DNA of 64,000 nucleotides from Clostridia bacterium (lineage in GTDB: Bacteria; Bacillota; Clostridia; Christensenellales; CAG-138). A program made the position numbers and the translations under genes. Of this stretch, positions 1-8,294 are shown one piece after another. The stretch spans positions 22,593 to 86,592 of the forward strand of contig JAFZRT010000040.1 of the NCBI GenBank assembly GCA_017619735.1, in the 5' to 3' direction. The notes beneath the pieces were generated by a model. It had not been told where the DNA came from, ran no database searches, and worked only from the letters and a program-made list of their open reading frames with translations. The first letter of the stretch is position 1. Each line of letters begins with the position of its first letter.

Positions 1-188
1 TTTGAATAGCTGTCGATGAGAAAATCGCAGTAATTGAGGTTCTCCACCGCGGTATAGACCAGCGCGGTCAATCGGCCGACGTCGCTCGTACGAACGTCCG
101 AAAGCCCCTCCTTAAGGGCGAGGTTGGCGTACGCGCCTTCCTGCGTGATCCTTGTCAGTATGTTGAATGCTGTCCTCTCGGCCGTCAT
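1..188 (-). CDS. rsmB: 16S rRNA (cytosine-C5) methyltransferase RsmB, N-terminal part (truncated by window edge)
   Basis: Only the first 62 or so codons are in the window; the gene runs off the left edge. The visible part is the NusB-like RNA-binding domain that begins RsmB/Sun proteins: an AFNIL helix, then GAYANLALKEGL and LTALVYTAVENL, ending near FLIDSYS. The family methylates C967 of 16S rRNA using S-adenosylmethionine; the catalytic domain is not visible here. The ATG at 188 overlaps the TGA of fmt, so the two are translationally coupled. The order def-fmt-rsmB is standard in Firmicutes and supports the call. Confidence 0.85.
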   Translation of the reverse strand, partial: MTAERTAFNILTRITQEGAYANLALKEGLSDVRTSDVGRLTALVYTAVENLNYCDFLIDSYS

Positions 189-1126
189 TGCCCGAGGACC
201 TTTCCAAGCATGTTCCTGCTGTTGAGCGCCGCGCGCGCCTCCATGCGCCTTGAGCCGGCGAACTGGAGCTCGCGTATCTCTATCAGCCCGTCCGAGCATT
301 TGACGAACAGGCCCCGCTTGCTGTCGGCGATAACGCACTCGCCGATCCGGGCGCAGGAATGATCGCATTCGATATCGGGGCATTTCGCCGTTTCGTAGAC
401 CTTGACGGGCATGCCGTCCAGCAGTGTGAACGCCGTCGGCGCGGGGTTCATGCCCCTGACGAGATCGTGCACCTGCGCAGCGGTCTTTGAAAAATCTATC
501 TGCGCCATGAACTTTTTGATCATACCGCACCTGGTCGCGTCCTCTTCGCGCTGGGGCGTGCGGGTCAGAGTGCCGTCCTCAAGCGCGGCTATGGTCTCGC
601 GCAGGAGGGCGGCGCCCATAACGGACAGACGCATATAAAGCTCCCCCGCGGTCTCGTTTTCGCCTATCTCGGTCTCCCGCTGCATGAGGATATCGCCGGT
701 ATCGAGGCCGATATCCGTCATCATGGTCGTAACGCCGGTGATCTTTTCGCCGTTGACGACCGACCACTGGATGGGCGCGGCGCCGCGGTATTTCGGAAGC
801 AGACTGCCGTGTACGTTGATGCAGCCGTACTTGGGGATGGAGAGGTTTTCGGCGGAGAGTATCTGCCCGAAAGCGGCGGTGACCATGAGATCCGGCGCGA
901 ACCCGCGCAGAGCGGCGACGCCTTCCGCGTCCCTTATGCGGCTGAATTGATACACGGGAAGCCCGTTCGCAATCGCTATGAGCTTCACCGGAGGCATGGC
1001 AAGGCCGTGCCCCCTGTCCTTGGGACGGTCGGGCTGGGTGAAAACCGCTATATCGTGCCCGTCTGCCGCAAGCATTTCAAGCGAGGGCAGAGCGAATTCG
1101 GGCGTTCCCAGAAAAGCTATCTTCAT
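185..1126 (-). CDS. fmt: methionyl-tRNA formyltransferase
   Basis: Transfers a formyl group from 10-formyl-tetrahydrofolate to Met-tRNA(fMet), preparing the initiator tRNA in the cytoplasm. The 313-residue protein has the full family length. It starts MKIAFLGTPEFALPSL, has the catalytic-site segment NVHGSLLPKYRGAAPI near residue 105, then the conserved TTMMTDIGLDTGDIL around residue 135 with the catalytic Asp, and a C-terminal OB-fold region (VKVYETAK onward). It lies 9 bases downstream of def, whose product later removes the formyl group, and overlaps rsmB. No terminator separates the three genes, so they form one operon from the promoter at 1683-1710. Confidence 0.97.
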   Translation of the reverse strand: MKIAFLGTPEFALPSLEMLAADGHDIAVFTQPDRPKDRGHGLAMPPVKLIAIANGLPVYQFSRIRDAEGVAALRGFAPDLMVTAAFGQILSAENLSIPKYGCINVHGSLLPKYRGAAPIQWSVVNGEKITGVTTMMTDIGLDTGDILMQRETEIGENETAGELYMRLSVMGAALLRETIAALEDGTLTRTPQREEDATRCGMIKKFMAQIDFSKTAAQVHDLVRGMNPAPTAFTLLDGMPVKVYETAKCPDIECDHSCARIGECVIADSKRGLFVKCSDGLIEIRELQFAGSRRMEARAALNSRNMLGKVLGQ

Positions 1127-1135
1127 CTTATCGGA

Positions 1136-1609
1136 TCAATCCTCTTTCGCTTCGTCGGGAGTGGGTATCACGAGGGTCTTGTAGACCCTGCCGTCGAGAT
1201 GGTCGCACTCGTGGAGCATGGCCCTTGCAAGGAGGCCTTCGCCGCGGCGCTCGAACACCTCGCCGTTCCTGTCAAGGGCGCGCATGACCGCGACGCGCGG
1301 CCTTACGACGTAGCCCTGCTCGTCCGGGAAGGACAGGCAGCCCTCCATGCCGCCCTGTTCGCCCTCGGTATAGATTATCTCGGGATTTATCGCCTCGATG
1401 AGGTCGTTCCTGTCCTCGCTGCAGTCGATGACGACAACGCGGCGGAGTATCCCCACCTGGGGCGCGGCAAGACCGCAGCCGTCCGCATCGTACATGGTCT
1501 CGGCCATGTCGTCGAGCAGCTGCCACAGTTTTTCATCAAAGCCCTTCACGGGTTTCGAGACCTTATAGAGGCAGGCGGCGTCGCCTGTCTGTATCTTTCT
1601 GATAGCCAT
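1136..1609 (-). CDS. def: peptide deformylase
   Basis: Metalloenzyme that removes the N-formyl group from nascent proteins. All three signature motifs are present: GCGLAAPQVGI, EGCLSFP (metal-binding Cys) and HECDHLDG (two metal-binding His and the catalytic Glu). I start at the ATG at 1609, giving 157 residues (MAIRKIQTG...), because a strong AGGAGGT ribosome site lies just upstream at 1614-1621. A longer reading from 1669 would add 20 residues that do not look like the family. First gene of the def-fmt-rsmB operon. Confidence 0.96.
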   Translation of the reverse strand: MAIRKIQTGDAACLYKVSKPVKGFDEKLWQLLDDMAETMYDADGCGLAAPQVGILRRVVVIDCSEDRNDLIEAINPEIIYTEGEQGGMEGCLSFPDEQGYVVRPRVAVMRALDRNGEVFERRGEGLLARAMLHECDHLDGRVYKTLVIPTPDEAKED

Positions 1610-1682
1610 TACGCACCTCCTGATAATGCCCCGCTGGCGTTTTTTGCCGGGTGGGCATATTATCCACATATTAAATCATTTT

Positions 1683-1710
1683 ATTATAACACAAAAACAG
1701 TGAATGTTAA
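1683..1710 (-). promoter_or_regulatory. sigma-A-type promoter of def-fmt-rsmB
   Basis: Read on the minus strand: -35 TTAACA (1705-1710), a 16-base spacer, and -10 TATAAT (1683-1688) preceded by TGT, an extended -10. It lies about 75 bases upstream of the def start, in the AT-rich stretch of the 252-base intergenic region shared with lon. Confidence 0.75.
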
Positions 1711-1794
1711 AATATATAAGTCGATTTTCTTCGGTTTTCAGCCGACAATTTTGCACGGCGCCGCAATTTCCAGACATTGTGCGCCGGGGCGTTA

Positions 1795-1823
1795 TTGCTA
1801 AATCGACAAAAATCCTGTATAAT
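1795..1823 (+). promoter_or_regulatory. sigma-A-type promoter of lon
   Basis: -35 TTGCTA (1795-1800), 17-base spacer, -10 TATAAT (1818-1823). The predicted transcript start is near 1830, about 30 bases before the TTG start of lon. No CIRCE element or CtsR heptanucleotide repeat is visible, so classical Firmicutes heat-shock control is not apparent. Confidence 0.75.
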
Positions 1824-1861
1824 CCACCTTACAGAGATATCATCGAAAGGAGCGAGACCGA

Positions 1862-4264
1862 TTGAGCGCATTATTTACAGGCCGTCTGCCCGTGGTGCCG
1901 CTTCGCAGCATCGTCGCGATGCCCTATGTGCTTTTGAGCTTTGATATCGGAAAAGCCAGCAACGTCGCGGCGATAGACGCCGCCGTCGGGAACGACAAGA
2001 GGATAATCATAGTCTGTCAGCGGGATCCCAAGTCCAACGACACGAGCAGGAGCAATCTGTTCGATCACGGCTGTATCTGCCGCATCAACAAGATAATAAA
2101 ACTTCCCGAGGGGAATACGAGGATATTCGTGGAGGGCCAGACCCGCGCCCGCATCGACGATTATCTGCAGGAATCCCCGTACCTTATGGCGACCTTCACG
2201 GAGCTGGGCGACTACCCCTGCCCCTATGAGGAGGCGACGACCCTGCGTCAGATGATCTCGCGCAGGTTCCGCGATTTCTCCTTCGGCAACGGCAAAGCGC
2301 CGATAAAGAGCGTGATAGACTCCATCGAGGCGATACCCGACGACATCAGGTATACCTACAGCGTCGCCAATATCGTCATGCAGAGCTATGACGACAGGGA
2401 GAACTTCATAGAGCAGGAGGACCAGTCGGCGAGATGTCTGAACCTCCTGACCGTTATGGCGAGAGAGGCCGAGTTCGCCAAGCTCACCCATAAGATCGAG
2501 GACGACGTCCGCCGCCAGATTGAAAAGAATCAGAAGGAATACTTCCTGCGCGAGCAGATACGCGCCATCCGAAAGGAGCTGGGCGAGAACGAGCAGACCG
2601 AGGCGGACGAGTTCCGCGACAAGCTCGCCGCAAAGAAGCTCCCCGACGAGATACGCGACCGTATTTCCAGGGAAATAGAGCGTTTTTCGACATTGCCCGC
2701 GGGCTCTCACGAGATGCCCTCCATGCGCACCTTCATCGAGTGCATGCTGGATCTGCCCTTCACCGAGACGAGCGAGGACAATCTCGACGTGAAGAACGCG
2801 CGCGCGATACTCGACCGCGACCATTACGGCCTCGAGAAGGTCAAGGAAAGGGTGCTCGAGCATCTCGCCGTTGCGCAGCTCACAGGCAAGGTCAACGGTC
2901 AGATAATCTGCTTCGTCGGCCCTCCCGGCGTCGGCAAGACCTCCATCTCCTCCTCCATCGCGGAGGCGCTCGGACGCAGATTCGTCCGAATGAGCCTCGG
3001 CGGAATCAAGGACGAGGCGGAGATCCGCGGCCACAGGCGCACCTATATCGGCGCTATGCCCGGCAGGATAATCGCCGCTATGCGCACAGCTGGGACGATC
3101 AATCCCGTGCTGCTCTTCGACGAGATAGACAAGCTCGCGAAGGACTATCAGGGCGATCCCTCCGCCGCGATGCTGGAGGTGCTTGACAGCGCGCAGAACT
3201 TCGCTTTCCGCGACCACTTCCTTGAAATGCCCTACGACCTTTCGAAGGTCATGTTCATCACCACGGCGAACAGTCTTTACGACATACCGGGCCCCCTGCG
3301 CGACCGCATGGAGATAATCGAGGTGCCGAGCTATCTTGCGACGGAAAAGGTGCAGATCGCCATGCGCCACCTCATCCCCAAACAGCTTGAAAAGCACGGC
3401 CTTAAGAAGTCCATGCTGACCATACCCGAGCCGATAGTCGCGGATATCGTCGCCAAGTACACGCAGGAGGCGGGCGTCCGCTCGCTCGAAAGATGCATCG
3501 CGTCCGTATGCCGCAAGGCCGCGTGCGAGATCGCCGAGGGCAGGACCCGGATAAGGATGACGAAGGCGAAGCTCGAGGAATACCTCGGCGTGCCCAAATA
3601 CATAGAGGACGTCATCGAGAAGGAACCCGCGATCGGCCTTGTAAACGGGCTCGCGTGGACCTCCGTCGGCGGCTCCACAATGGAGATCGAAGTCGAGGTG
3701 CTTCCCGGCACTGGCCAGATACAGCTCACGGGAAAGCTCGGCGACGTCATGCAGGAGAGCGCGAAAGCCGCTATCACCTGCATAAGGGCGCACGCAGACG
3801 AGCTCGATATCCCCGCCGATTTCATGAAGACAACGGATATCCACATACACGTTCCGGAAGGCGCGGTGCCCAAGGACGGTCCCTCCGCAGGTATCGCCCT
3901 GCTCACCGCCGTCGCGAGCGCGCTGACGCATATACCCGTCCGGGCGAAGCTTGCCATGACCGGCGAGATCACGCTCCGCGGAAGGGTGCTGCCCATCGGA
4001 GGTCTGCGTGAAAAGCTGCTCGCGGCAGTCCGCGCCGGCGTCACCGACGTGCTCCTGCCCGAGTCCAACCGCAAGGATCTTGAGGACGTGCCCGACGATA
4101 TCCTTGCGAAGCTGCGCATAGTCCACGTGAAGAACGCGGGCGAAGTGCTGAAAAACGCGCTCGTGCGGCTCCCCGAAAGGAAGTCCGCCGCGGCCGCGAA
4201 GGAAGGCGAACACATAGTCCTGCCAAAGGTCGGCACTGCGCAGCCGCCCGCCGTCAGAGTCTGA
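1862..4264 (+). CDS. lon: ATP-dependent protease Lon (LonA type)
   Basis: Hexameric cytoplasmic AAA+ serine protease that degrades misfolded and regulatory proteins. The 800 residues show the family order: N-terminal LON substrate domain (PVVPLRSIVAMPYVLLSF), a coiled linker, an AAA+ module with Walker A GPPGVGKTS at about residue 353 and Walker B LLFDEIDKL, and a protease domain with the Ser-Lys dyad (KDGPSAGIA, Ser about 675; REKLLAA, Lys about 718). The start is a TTG at 1862, preceded by AAAGGAG at 1846-1852. It is monocistronic, with its own promoter and a strong terminator directly downstream. Confidence 0.97.
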   Translation: MSALFTGRLPVVPLRSIVAMPYVLLSFDIGKASNVAAIDAAVGNDKRIIIVCQRDPKSNDTSRSNLFDHGCICRINKIIKLPEGNTRIFVEGQTRARIDDYLQESPYLMATFTELGDYPCPYEEATTLRQMISRRFRDFSFGNGKAPIKSVIDSIEAIPDDIRYTYSVANIVMQSYDDRENFIEQEDQSARCLNLLTVMAREAEFAKLTHKIEDDVRRQIEKNQKEYFLREQIRAIRKELGENEQTEADEFRDKLAAKKLPDEIRDRISREIERFSTLPAGSHEMPSMRTFIECMLDLPFTETSEDNLDVKNARAILDRDHYGLEKVKERVLEHLAVAQLTGKVNGQIICFVGPPGVGKTSISSSIAEALGRRFVRMSLGGIKDEAEIRGHRRTYIGAMPGRIIAAMRTAGTINPVLLFDEIDKLAKDYQGDPSAAMLEVLDSAQNFAFRDHFLEMPYDLSKVMFITTANSLYDIPGPLRDRMEIIEVPSYLATEKVQIAMRHLIPKQLEKHGLKKSMLTIPEPIVADIVAKYTQEAGVRSLERCIASVCRKAACEIAEGRTRIRMTKAKLEEYLGVPKYIEDVIEKEPAIGLVNGLAWTSVGGSTMEIEVEVLPGTGQIQLTGKLGDVMQESAKAAITCIRAHADELDIPADFMKTTDIHIHVPEGAVPKDGPSAGIALLTAVASALTHIPVRAKLAMTGEITLRGRVLPIGGLREKLLAAVRAGVTDVLLPESNRKDLEDVPDDILAKLRIVHVKNAGEVLKNALVRLPERKSAAAAKEGEHIVLPKVGTAQPPAVRV

Positions 4265-4278
4265 TCCCATACTCCCCC

Positions 4279-4304
4279 GCCCGCCCGAAAAGGCGGGCTT
4301 TTTC
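4279..4304 (+). terminator. intrinsic terminator of lon
   Basis: Perfect 7-bp stem GCCCGCC/GGCGGGC with loop CGAAAA, followed by TTTTTCTT. Confidence 0.9.
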
Positions 4305-4341
4305 TTGCGGAAAATATATCCGAGTATTTAGGTCGGAATTG

Positions 4342-4370
4342 TTGACAATACTGTTTTCGGGTGCTAAAAT
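4342..4370 (+). promoter_or_regulatory. promoter of the iscR-iscS-iscU operon
   Basis: Consensus -35 TTGACA (4342-4347), 17-base spacer and -10 TAAAAT (4365-4370) with an upstream TGC (extended -10). About 33 bases lie between the -10 and the GTG start of iscR, which is the expected place for an IscR operator. I cannot define one with confidence. Confidence 0.8.
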
Positions 4371-4403
4371 GGCAATACCAAGTGAAACGGTAGGAATTGT
4401 TCT

Positions 4404-4838
4404 GTGAAACTGTCAACGAAAGGAAGATACGGCATCAAGGCGATGGTCGACATCGCTTTGGAGTACGGCAGGGGCCGGTTGTCCGTCAATCAGCTCGCCG
4501 AGCGTCAGGGCGTCAGCGTCCCCTACCTCGAACAGCTCATCGCCTCGCTGAAGAAGGCCGGCCTCGTCGAGTCGGCGAGGGGCGCTTCCGGCGGGTACAC
4601 CCTTGCGCGGCCGCCCGAATCGATCAGCGTGGGCGAGGTGCTGCGGGCTCTTGAAGGCACTACGGCGATACTCGACTGCGTCGGCATTGACGGCACTGGT
4701 TGCACCAACGCCTGCACCTGCTCCGCAAGGCCGCTGTGGCTGAAGCTTCAGCAGCGCATAGACGACGTTTTGAACACTACGACGATAAAGGATATGGCGG
4801 ACGATTACGCAGTCCAGCTGGAAAGGATGAATAAATGA
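4404..4838 (+). CDS. iscR: Rrf2-family iron-sulfur regulator, IscR-like
   Basis: Winged-helix transcription regulator of 144 residues. The N-terminal Rrf2 domain reads MKLSTKGRYGIKAM, with the recognition-helix region SVPYLEQLIASLKKAGLV and the wing ARGASGGYTLARP. A cysteine cluster follows at positions 92, 100, 104 and 106; E. coli IscR binds its [2Fe-2S] cluster through Cys92, 98 and 104, so a redox or cluster-sensing role is likely. Start GTG with TAGGA upstream. The ATGA overlap with the cysteine desulfurase gene makes this the autoregulated head of the isc operon. CymR-type sulfur regulators are an alternative, but the extra cysteines argue for IscR. Confidence 0.9.
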   Translation: MKLSTKGRYGIKAMVDIALEYGRGRLSVNQLAERQGVSVPYLEQLIASLKKAGLVESARGASGGYTLARPPESISVGEVLRALEGTTAILDCVGIDGTGCTNACTCSARPLWLKLQQRIDDVLNTTTIKDMADDYAVQLERMNK

Positions 4839-5995
4839 AGAGAGTCTATCTTGACAATGCAGCCACCACAAAGCTCATTCCCGAGGTGCTCAGCGAGATG
4901 ATGCCCTACATGACGGATATCTACGGCAATCCGTCCAGCCCCCATTACTTCGGCCAGCAGGCCGGCATGGCGGTCGACAAGGCGAGGCTCAGGGTCGCTT
5001 CGGCGATCAACGCGGAACCCGGCGAGATCATTTTCACGAGCGGCGGCTCCGAAGCGGACAACACCGCGATAAGGGGTATAGCGGAGCGTTATTCCAAGCG
5101 CGGCAAGCATATAATCACCACCGCGGTCGAACACCACGCTGTGCTGCACACCTGTCAGCTGCTCGAAAAGCAGGGCTATGAGGTCACCTATCTGCCCGTC
5201 GACGAATACGGCATGGTGACCGCGGATCAGGTCAGGGAGGCCATGCGAAGCGACACCGTGCTCGTCACGATAATGTTCGCGAACAACGAGGTCGGCACGA
5301 TCATGCCCATAGCCGAGATCGGGAAGCTCTGCCGCGAGAGGGGCGTGTTCTTCCACACCGACGCAGTGCAGGCGGTGGGTCACGTCGCGATCGACGTAAA
5401 GGCCATGAATATCGACATGCTCTCCATGTCCGCGCATAAGTTCCACGGGCCGAAGGGCGTCGGCGCTCTCTACGTCAGGAAGGGCATAATCGTTCCCGCC
5501 CTGATAGTCGGCGGCGCGCAGGAGCGCAACCGCAGGGCCGGCACCGAGAACGTCCCCGGCATAGTGGGCATGGGCAAGGCGATAGAGCTCGCCTGCGAGG
5601 ATCTCGATGAGAAGGGCAAAAAGATGGCCGCCCTGCGCGACAAGCTCATCCGCGAGATACCGAGACTCATACCCGAGGTGAAGCTCAACGGTCATCCCAC
5701 GACGAGGCTGCCCAACAACGTCAATTTCTCCATCAAATATATAGAGGGCGAGTCCATACTTCTCATGCTCGACCTCAACGGCATAGCCGCCTCCAGCGGC
5801 TCCGCCTGCACGAGCGGATCCCTGGATCCCAGTCACGTGCTGCTCGCGATGGGCCTCACGCACGAGGTCGCCCACGGCTCGCTCCGCATGACGCTCAGCG
5901 ACGAGACCACGGAAGAAGATATCGATTATGTATTGGAGGTTCTCCCCAAGGTCGCGGAGAGACTTCGCAAAATGTCACCTTTGTATCACGGTTAA
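4835..5995 (+). CDS. iscS: cysteine desulfurase (NifS/IscS family)
   Basis: PLP enzyme of 386 residues that converts cysteine to alanine and passes persulfide sulfur to the scaffold protein. Recognisable motifs: YLDNAATTKL at the N-terminus, the cofactor-contacting ANNEVGTI segment, SMSAHKFHGPKGVGALY with the PLP lysine, and the catalytic-loop SGSACTSGSLDPSHVL with the reactive Cys. The start overlaps the iscR stop by four bases, and iscU follows after 13 bases with a perfect AAGGAGG site. Class II NifS/IscS by the long Cys loop. Confidence 0.97.
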   Translation: MKRVYLDNAATTKLIPEVLSEMMPYMTDIYGNPSSPHYFGQQAGMAVDKARLRVASAINAEPGEIIFTSGGSEADNTAIRGIAERYSKRGKHIITTAVEHHAVLHTCQLLEKQGYEVTYLPVDEYGMVTADQVREAMRSDTVLVTIMFANNEVGTIMPIAEIGKLCRERGVFFHTDAVQAVGHVAIDVKAMNIDMLSMSAHKFHGPKGVGALYVRKGIIVPALIVGGAQERNRRAGTENVPGIVGMGKAIELACEDLDEKGKKMAALRDKLIREIPRLIPEVKLNGHPTTRLPNNVNFSIKYIEGESILLMLDLNGIAASSGSACTSGSLDPSHVLLAMGLTHEVAHGSLRMTLSDETTEEDIDYVLEVLPKVAERLRKMSPLYHG

Positions 5996-6008
5996 GGAGG
6001 AAACAACA

Positions 6009-6410
6009 ATGTACACCGAAAAAGTCCTGGATCATTTTCAGAATCCCCGCAATATGGGCGAGATCGAAAACTATAACGGAATGGGCATGGTCGGCAACGC
6101 GAAATGCGGCGACATAATGCAGATGTTCATCAGGGTCAACGACGAAGGCATCATCGAGGACGTAGGCTTCAAGACCTTCGGCTGCGGCGCGGCCGTAGCG
6201 ACGAGCTCCATGGCTACCGAGATGATCAAGGGCAAGTCCGTCGACGAGGCGCTCCAGCTCTCCAACGCCGCCGTCGTAGAGGCGCTCGAGGGTCTGCCCC
6301 CCGTAAAGATCCACTGCTCCGTCCTCGCCGAGGAAGCCGTCAAGGCGGCCGTCGACGATTACCACAAGAGGATGGAAGAGAAGAAGGAACAGGAACAGAA
6401 GGAAAACTGA
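6009..6410 (+). CDS. iscU: iron-sulfur cluster assembly scaffold IscU/NifU-like
   Basis: Scaffold of 133 residues on which [2Fe-2S] clusters are built from IscS sulfur. The three conserved cysteines are visible: NAKCGD, TFGCGAAVA and KIHCSVLAEEA. The N-terminus YTEKVLDHFQNPRNMG is typical. The ATG at 6009 follows TAAGGAGGAAACAAC; the frame remains open upstream to 5928 but that would overlap iscS and add residues foreign to the family. The C-terminus carries a short KKEQEQKEN tail. Last Fe-S gene of the operon, with a DUF2156 gene 6 bases downstream. Confidence 0.96.
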   Translation: MYTEKVLDHFQNPRNMGEIENYNGMGMVGNAKCGDIMQMFIRVNDEGIIEDVGFKTFGCGAAVATSSMATEMIKGKSVDEALQLSNAAVVEALEGLPPVKIHCSVLAEEAVKAAVDDYHKRMEEKKEQEQKEN

Positions 6411-6416
6411 GCCGTT

Positions 6417-7307
6417 ATGCTTGAATACAAACCTTTTACCGATCAAGCAATGGCCGAGATAAGGCCATTGCTTGATTTGCAGAGCTTCAGGACCTGCGAC
6501 TACACAGTCGGAGGGCTGTACATGTGGCGCGAGTATTTCAGGCAATACTATACCGTGACGGACGGCATGCTCGTCTGCAGCGCGGAATACCTCGACAAGG
6601 GCGTCTGCTTCTCCGTCCCCGTCGGCGGCGGGAGCATGGAAAAGGCGCTCGGGTCGATCAGGCGCGACTGCGCGGAAAGGGGTATCCCTCTCCGCTTCTG
6701 CTGCGTAACGGAGGAAGGAAAGAAGCTGCTCACCGACGTTCTGGGCGAGCCCGAAGAGGTCACGGAATACCGGAACTGGGCAGATTATCTGTACCCCTAT
6801 GAAAACTTCCTCGGCTACCGCGGCAAAAAGCTCGTCACGCCGCGCAATCACTGCAACCGGTTCATGAGGGACAACCCGCAATACGTATACATGCCGGTCG
6901 ACGCTTCCCTCATCGGCGAGGCGAAGGCGTTCCTCCTCGGCAACGCTCCCGCCTTCGACAAGGAGGCGCCGCTTGCGAAGGAGGAGTTCAAAAGAGCCGT
7001 CGAGGTGCTGGATCACTTCGTGAGCTTCGGCTTTACGGGCGGGCTGCTGTACGTCGACGGCAGACCCGTCGGGCTCAGCATAGGCGAGGCCGTCGGCGAC
7101 ACGCTCTACGTCCATATCGAAAAGGCGCTCACCGAGTACAGCGGCGTCTACCCCATGCTCGCCTCCCTCTACGCGAAGCAGAACGCGGACGAAAAGCTCC
7201 GCTTCATCAACCGCGAGGACGACTCCGGCGACGAGGGGCTGCGCCGTTCGAAGATGGAATACCGCCCCTGCGAGATAATAAACAAGTACGTGGTAAGTTT
7301 CGGCTGA
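6417..7307 (+). CDS. DUF2156 (phosphatidylglycerol lysyltransferase C-terminal-like) protein
   Basis: A 296-residue soluble protein of the DUF2156 family, related in fold to the tandem GNAT domains of MprF and Fem-type aminoacyl transferases. Family-like segments are DYTVGGLYMWREYFRQYY near the N-terminus, KKLVTPRNHCNRFMRDNPQY in the middle, and a second GNAT-like part around GGLLYVDGRPVGLSIGEA and FINREDDSGDEGLRRSK. There are no membrane helices, so it lacks the flippase part of MprF. Substrate unknown; aminoacyl transfer is inferred from family only. It is 6 bases downstream of iscU and is probably cotranscribed, but there is no obvious functional link to Fe-S assembly. Confidence 0.85.
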   Translation: MLEYKPFTDQAMAEIRPLLDLQSFRTCDYTVGGLYMWREYFRQYYTVTDGMLVCSAEYLDKGVCFSVPVGGGSMEKALGSIRRDCAERGIPLRFCCVTEEGKKLLTDVLGEPEEVTEYRNWADYLYPYENFLGYRGKKLVTPRNHCNRFMRDNPQYVYMPVDASLIGEAKAFLLGNAPAFDKEAPLAKEEFKRAVEVLDHFVSFGFTGGLLYVDGRPVGLSIGEAVGDTLYVHIEKALTEYSGVYPMLASLYAKQNADEKLRFINREDDSGDEGLRRSKMEYRPCEIINKYVVSFG

Positions 7308-7310
7308 ACG

Positions 7311-7343
7311 AAAAAAGCCCGAAGCTCGGCCGCTTCGGGGCTT
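7311..7343 (-). terminator. intrinsic terminator for the 7358-8146 gene
   Basis: Hairpin with arms AAGCCCGAAGC and GCTTCGGGGCTT around loop TCGGCC (7315-7343). On the minus strand it runs into a TTTTTT tract (7311-7316 complement). It sits between convergent genes and may also stop the iscU-DUF2156 transcript, although the plus-strand T tract is poor. Confidence 0.8.
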
Positions 7344-7357
7344 GATATTCTCCGGCG

Positions 7358-8146
7358 TCAGTGCTGGCCGGCCGCCTTATAGATGTTTTCGGTATGCTCG
7401 ACGTCGGGCAGATGGCCGACGTTGGAATAGCTCCCGTCGAAGAACAGGCAGACGTGGCCGTCCACGCCGTTGCCCGGCACGGTATCCGCGCCGTGCGGCC
7501 AGCACTGTATGGACGCGGCGATGGTCTGACCGTCGATCACTACGACCACGGGGCGCTTGAGGAAATTGTATTCCCGCCCGCAGATCTCCTTGAAATCGGC
7601 GAGCGCTTCCTCGGAGGCGGGCTCCATCTCGGCGTGGTTCTCACCGCCCGTGTACTGGAGCTTGAACTCCTTGCCGGTGTAGCAGTCGATAATGTTGTAG
7701 CTCCTGCCGGCGAGCATCATGGTCTTGACCGTTTCCCACGGGATAAGACTGCCGGTTGTCACGAGGGTATCGGACGCGTGCTTCGGCCCCGACGGGATAG
7801 AGATCCCGCCCAGGCTGACGCGCATGGCGTCGTACTTGAACAGCAGCTCCATCGACTGCGGCCCCATCCTTCCGTCGACCTGCATCTCGTACCCGCTTTC
7901 GCGGTAGTTGACCTGAAAATCCTTGACGGCATTGACCGTCATGGACTTATACGAGCCGGTCGGCTTGAAGTTGAGATATCCGAGCTCGCGCAGGCGCAGC
8001 TGGATGCGGACCACCATGGGGCCCGTGGAGGTCTTGTCGTAGATACGGCCGTTCGAACCGCTCATCGCGAGGGCGCCGCCGTCGGGCGAAACGCATATCG
8101 CGATGGCGATGACCGCCGTCATCAGCAATGCGAGAAGCTTTTTCAT
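7358..8146 (-). CDS. exported peptidoglycan-binding domain protein with an unrecognised C-terminal domain
   Basis: 262 residues. Residues 1 to about 27 are a signal peptide (MKKLLALLMTAVIAIAICV). A PG_binding_1 domain follows (VVRIQLRLRELGYLNFKP, then VKDFQVNYR and VDGRMGPQSMELLF), which binds cell-wall peptidoglycan. The C-terminal half (from about LIPWETVKTMMLAGRSYNI to the end) contains NIIDCYTGKEF, HAEMEP and a terminal GHVCLFFDGS segment. It resembles uncharacterised domains of clostridial cell-wall proteins; I do not recognise an enzyme. I chose the ATG at 8146 because it begins the signal peptide; an in-frame ATG at 8203 would put the promoter inside the gene. No ribosome site precedes 8146, and the -10 box ends 7 bases upstream, suggesting a leaderless mRNA. 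Confidence 0.85.
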   Translation of the reverse strand: MKKLLALLMTAVIAIAICVSPDGGALAMSGSNGRIYDKTSTGPMVVRIQLRLRELGYLNFKPTGSYKSMTVNAVKDFQVNYRESGYEMQVDGRMGPQSMELLFKYDAMRVSLGGISIPSGPKHASDTLVTTGSLIPWETVKTMMLAGRSYNIIDCYTGKEFKLQYTGGENHAEMEPASEEALADFKEICGREYNFLKRPVVVVIDGQTIAASIQCWPHGADTVPGNGVDGHVCLFFDGSYSNVGHLPDVEHTENIYKAAGQH

Positions 8147-8152
8147 ATATAC

Positions 8153-8181
8153 AGTATAGCACCGTTTTCGCGAAAAGTCAC
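8153..8181 (-). promoter_or_regulatory. promoter directly abutting the 7358-8146 gene
   Basis: Minus strand: -35 GTGACT (8176-8181), 17-base spacer, -10 TATACT (8153-8158) with TGC upstream (extended -10). Exactly six bases (GTATAT) separate the -10 from the ATG, so the predicted start of transcription is at or next to the A of the start codon. Confidence 0.7.
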
Positions 8182-8294
8182 CTTTTTTTGAAAAAAACCG
8201 CAAAACGGCCGCCCTTTCTTAAATAAGCCCTTCGTTATGGCGTTGGGAAGCAAAACGTAGTATAATAGCATGACTGCAGCAGGAGGTTTTTCTT

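Noticed and set aside
809..1801. Open frame of about 330 codons on the plus strand across fmt and def
   Set aside because: Antisense of two well-supported genes; no ribosome site and no recognisable protein features.
1741..1861. CIRCE or CtsR operator before lon
   Set aside because: Neither the CIRCE inverted repeat nor the GGTCAAA heptamer pair is present.
1871..4270. Open frame of about 800 codons on the minus strand opposite lon
   Set aside because: It mirrors lon exactly, has no family features, ribosome site or promoter, and arises because GC-rich codon use removes stops from the antisense frame.
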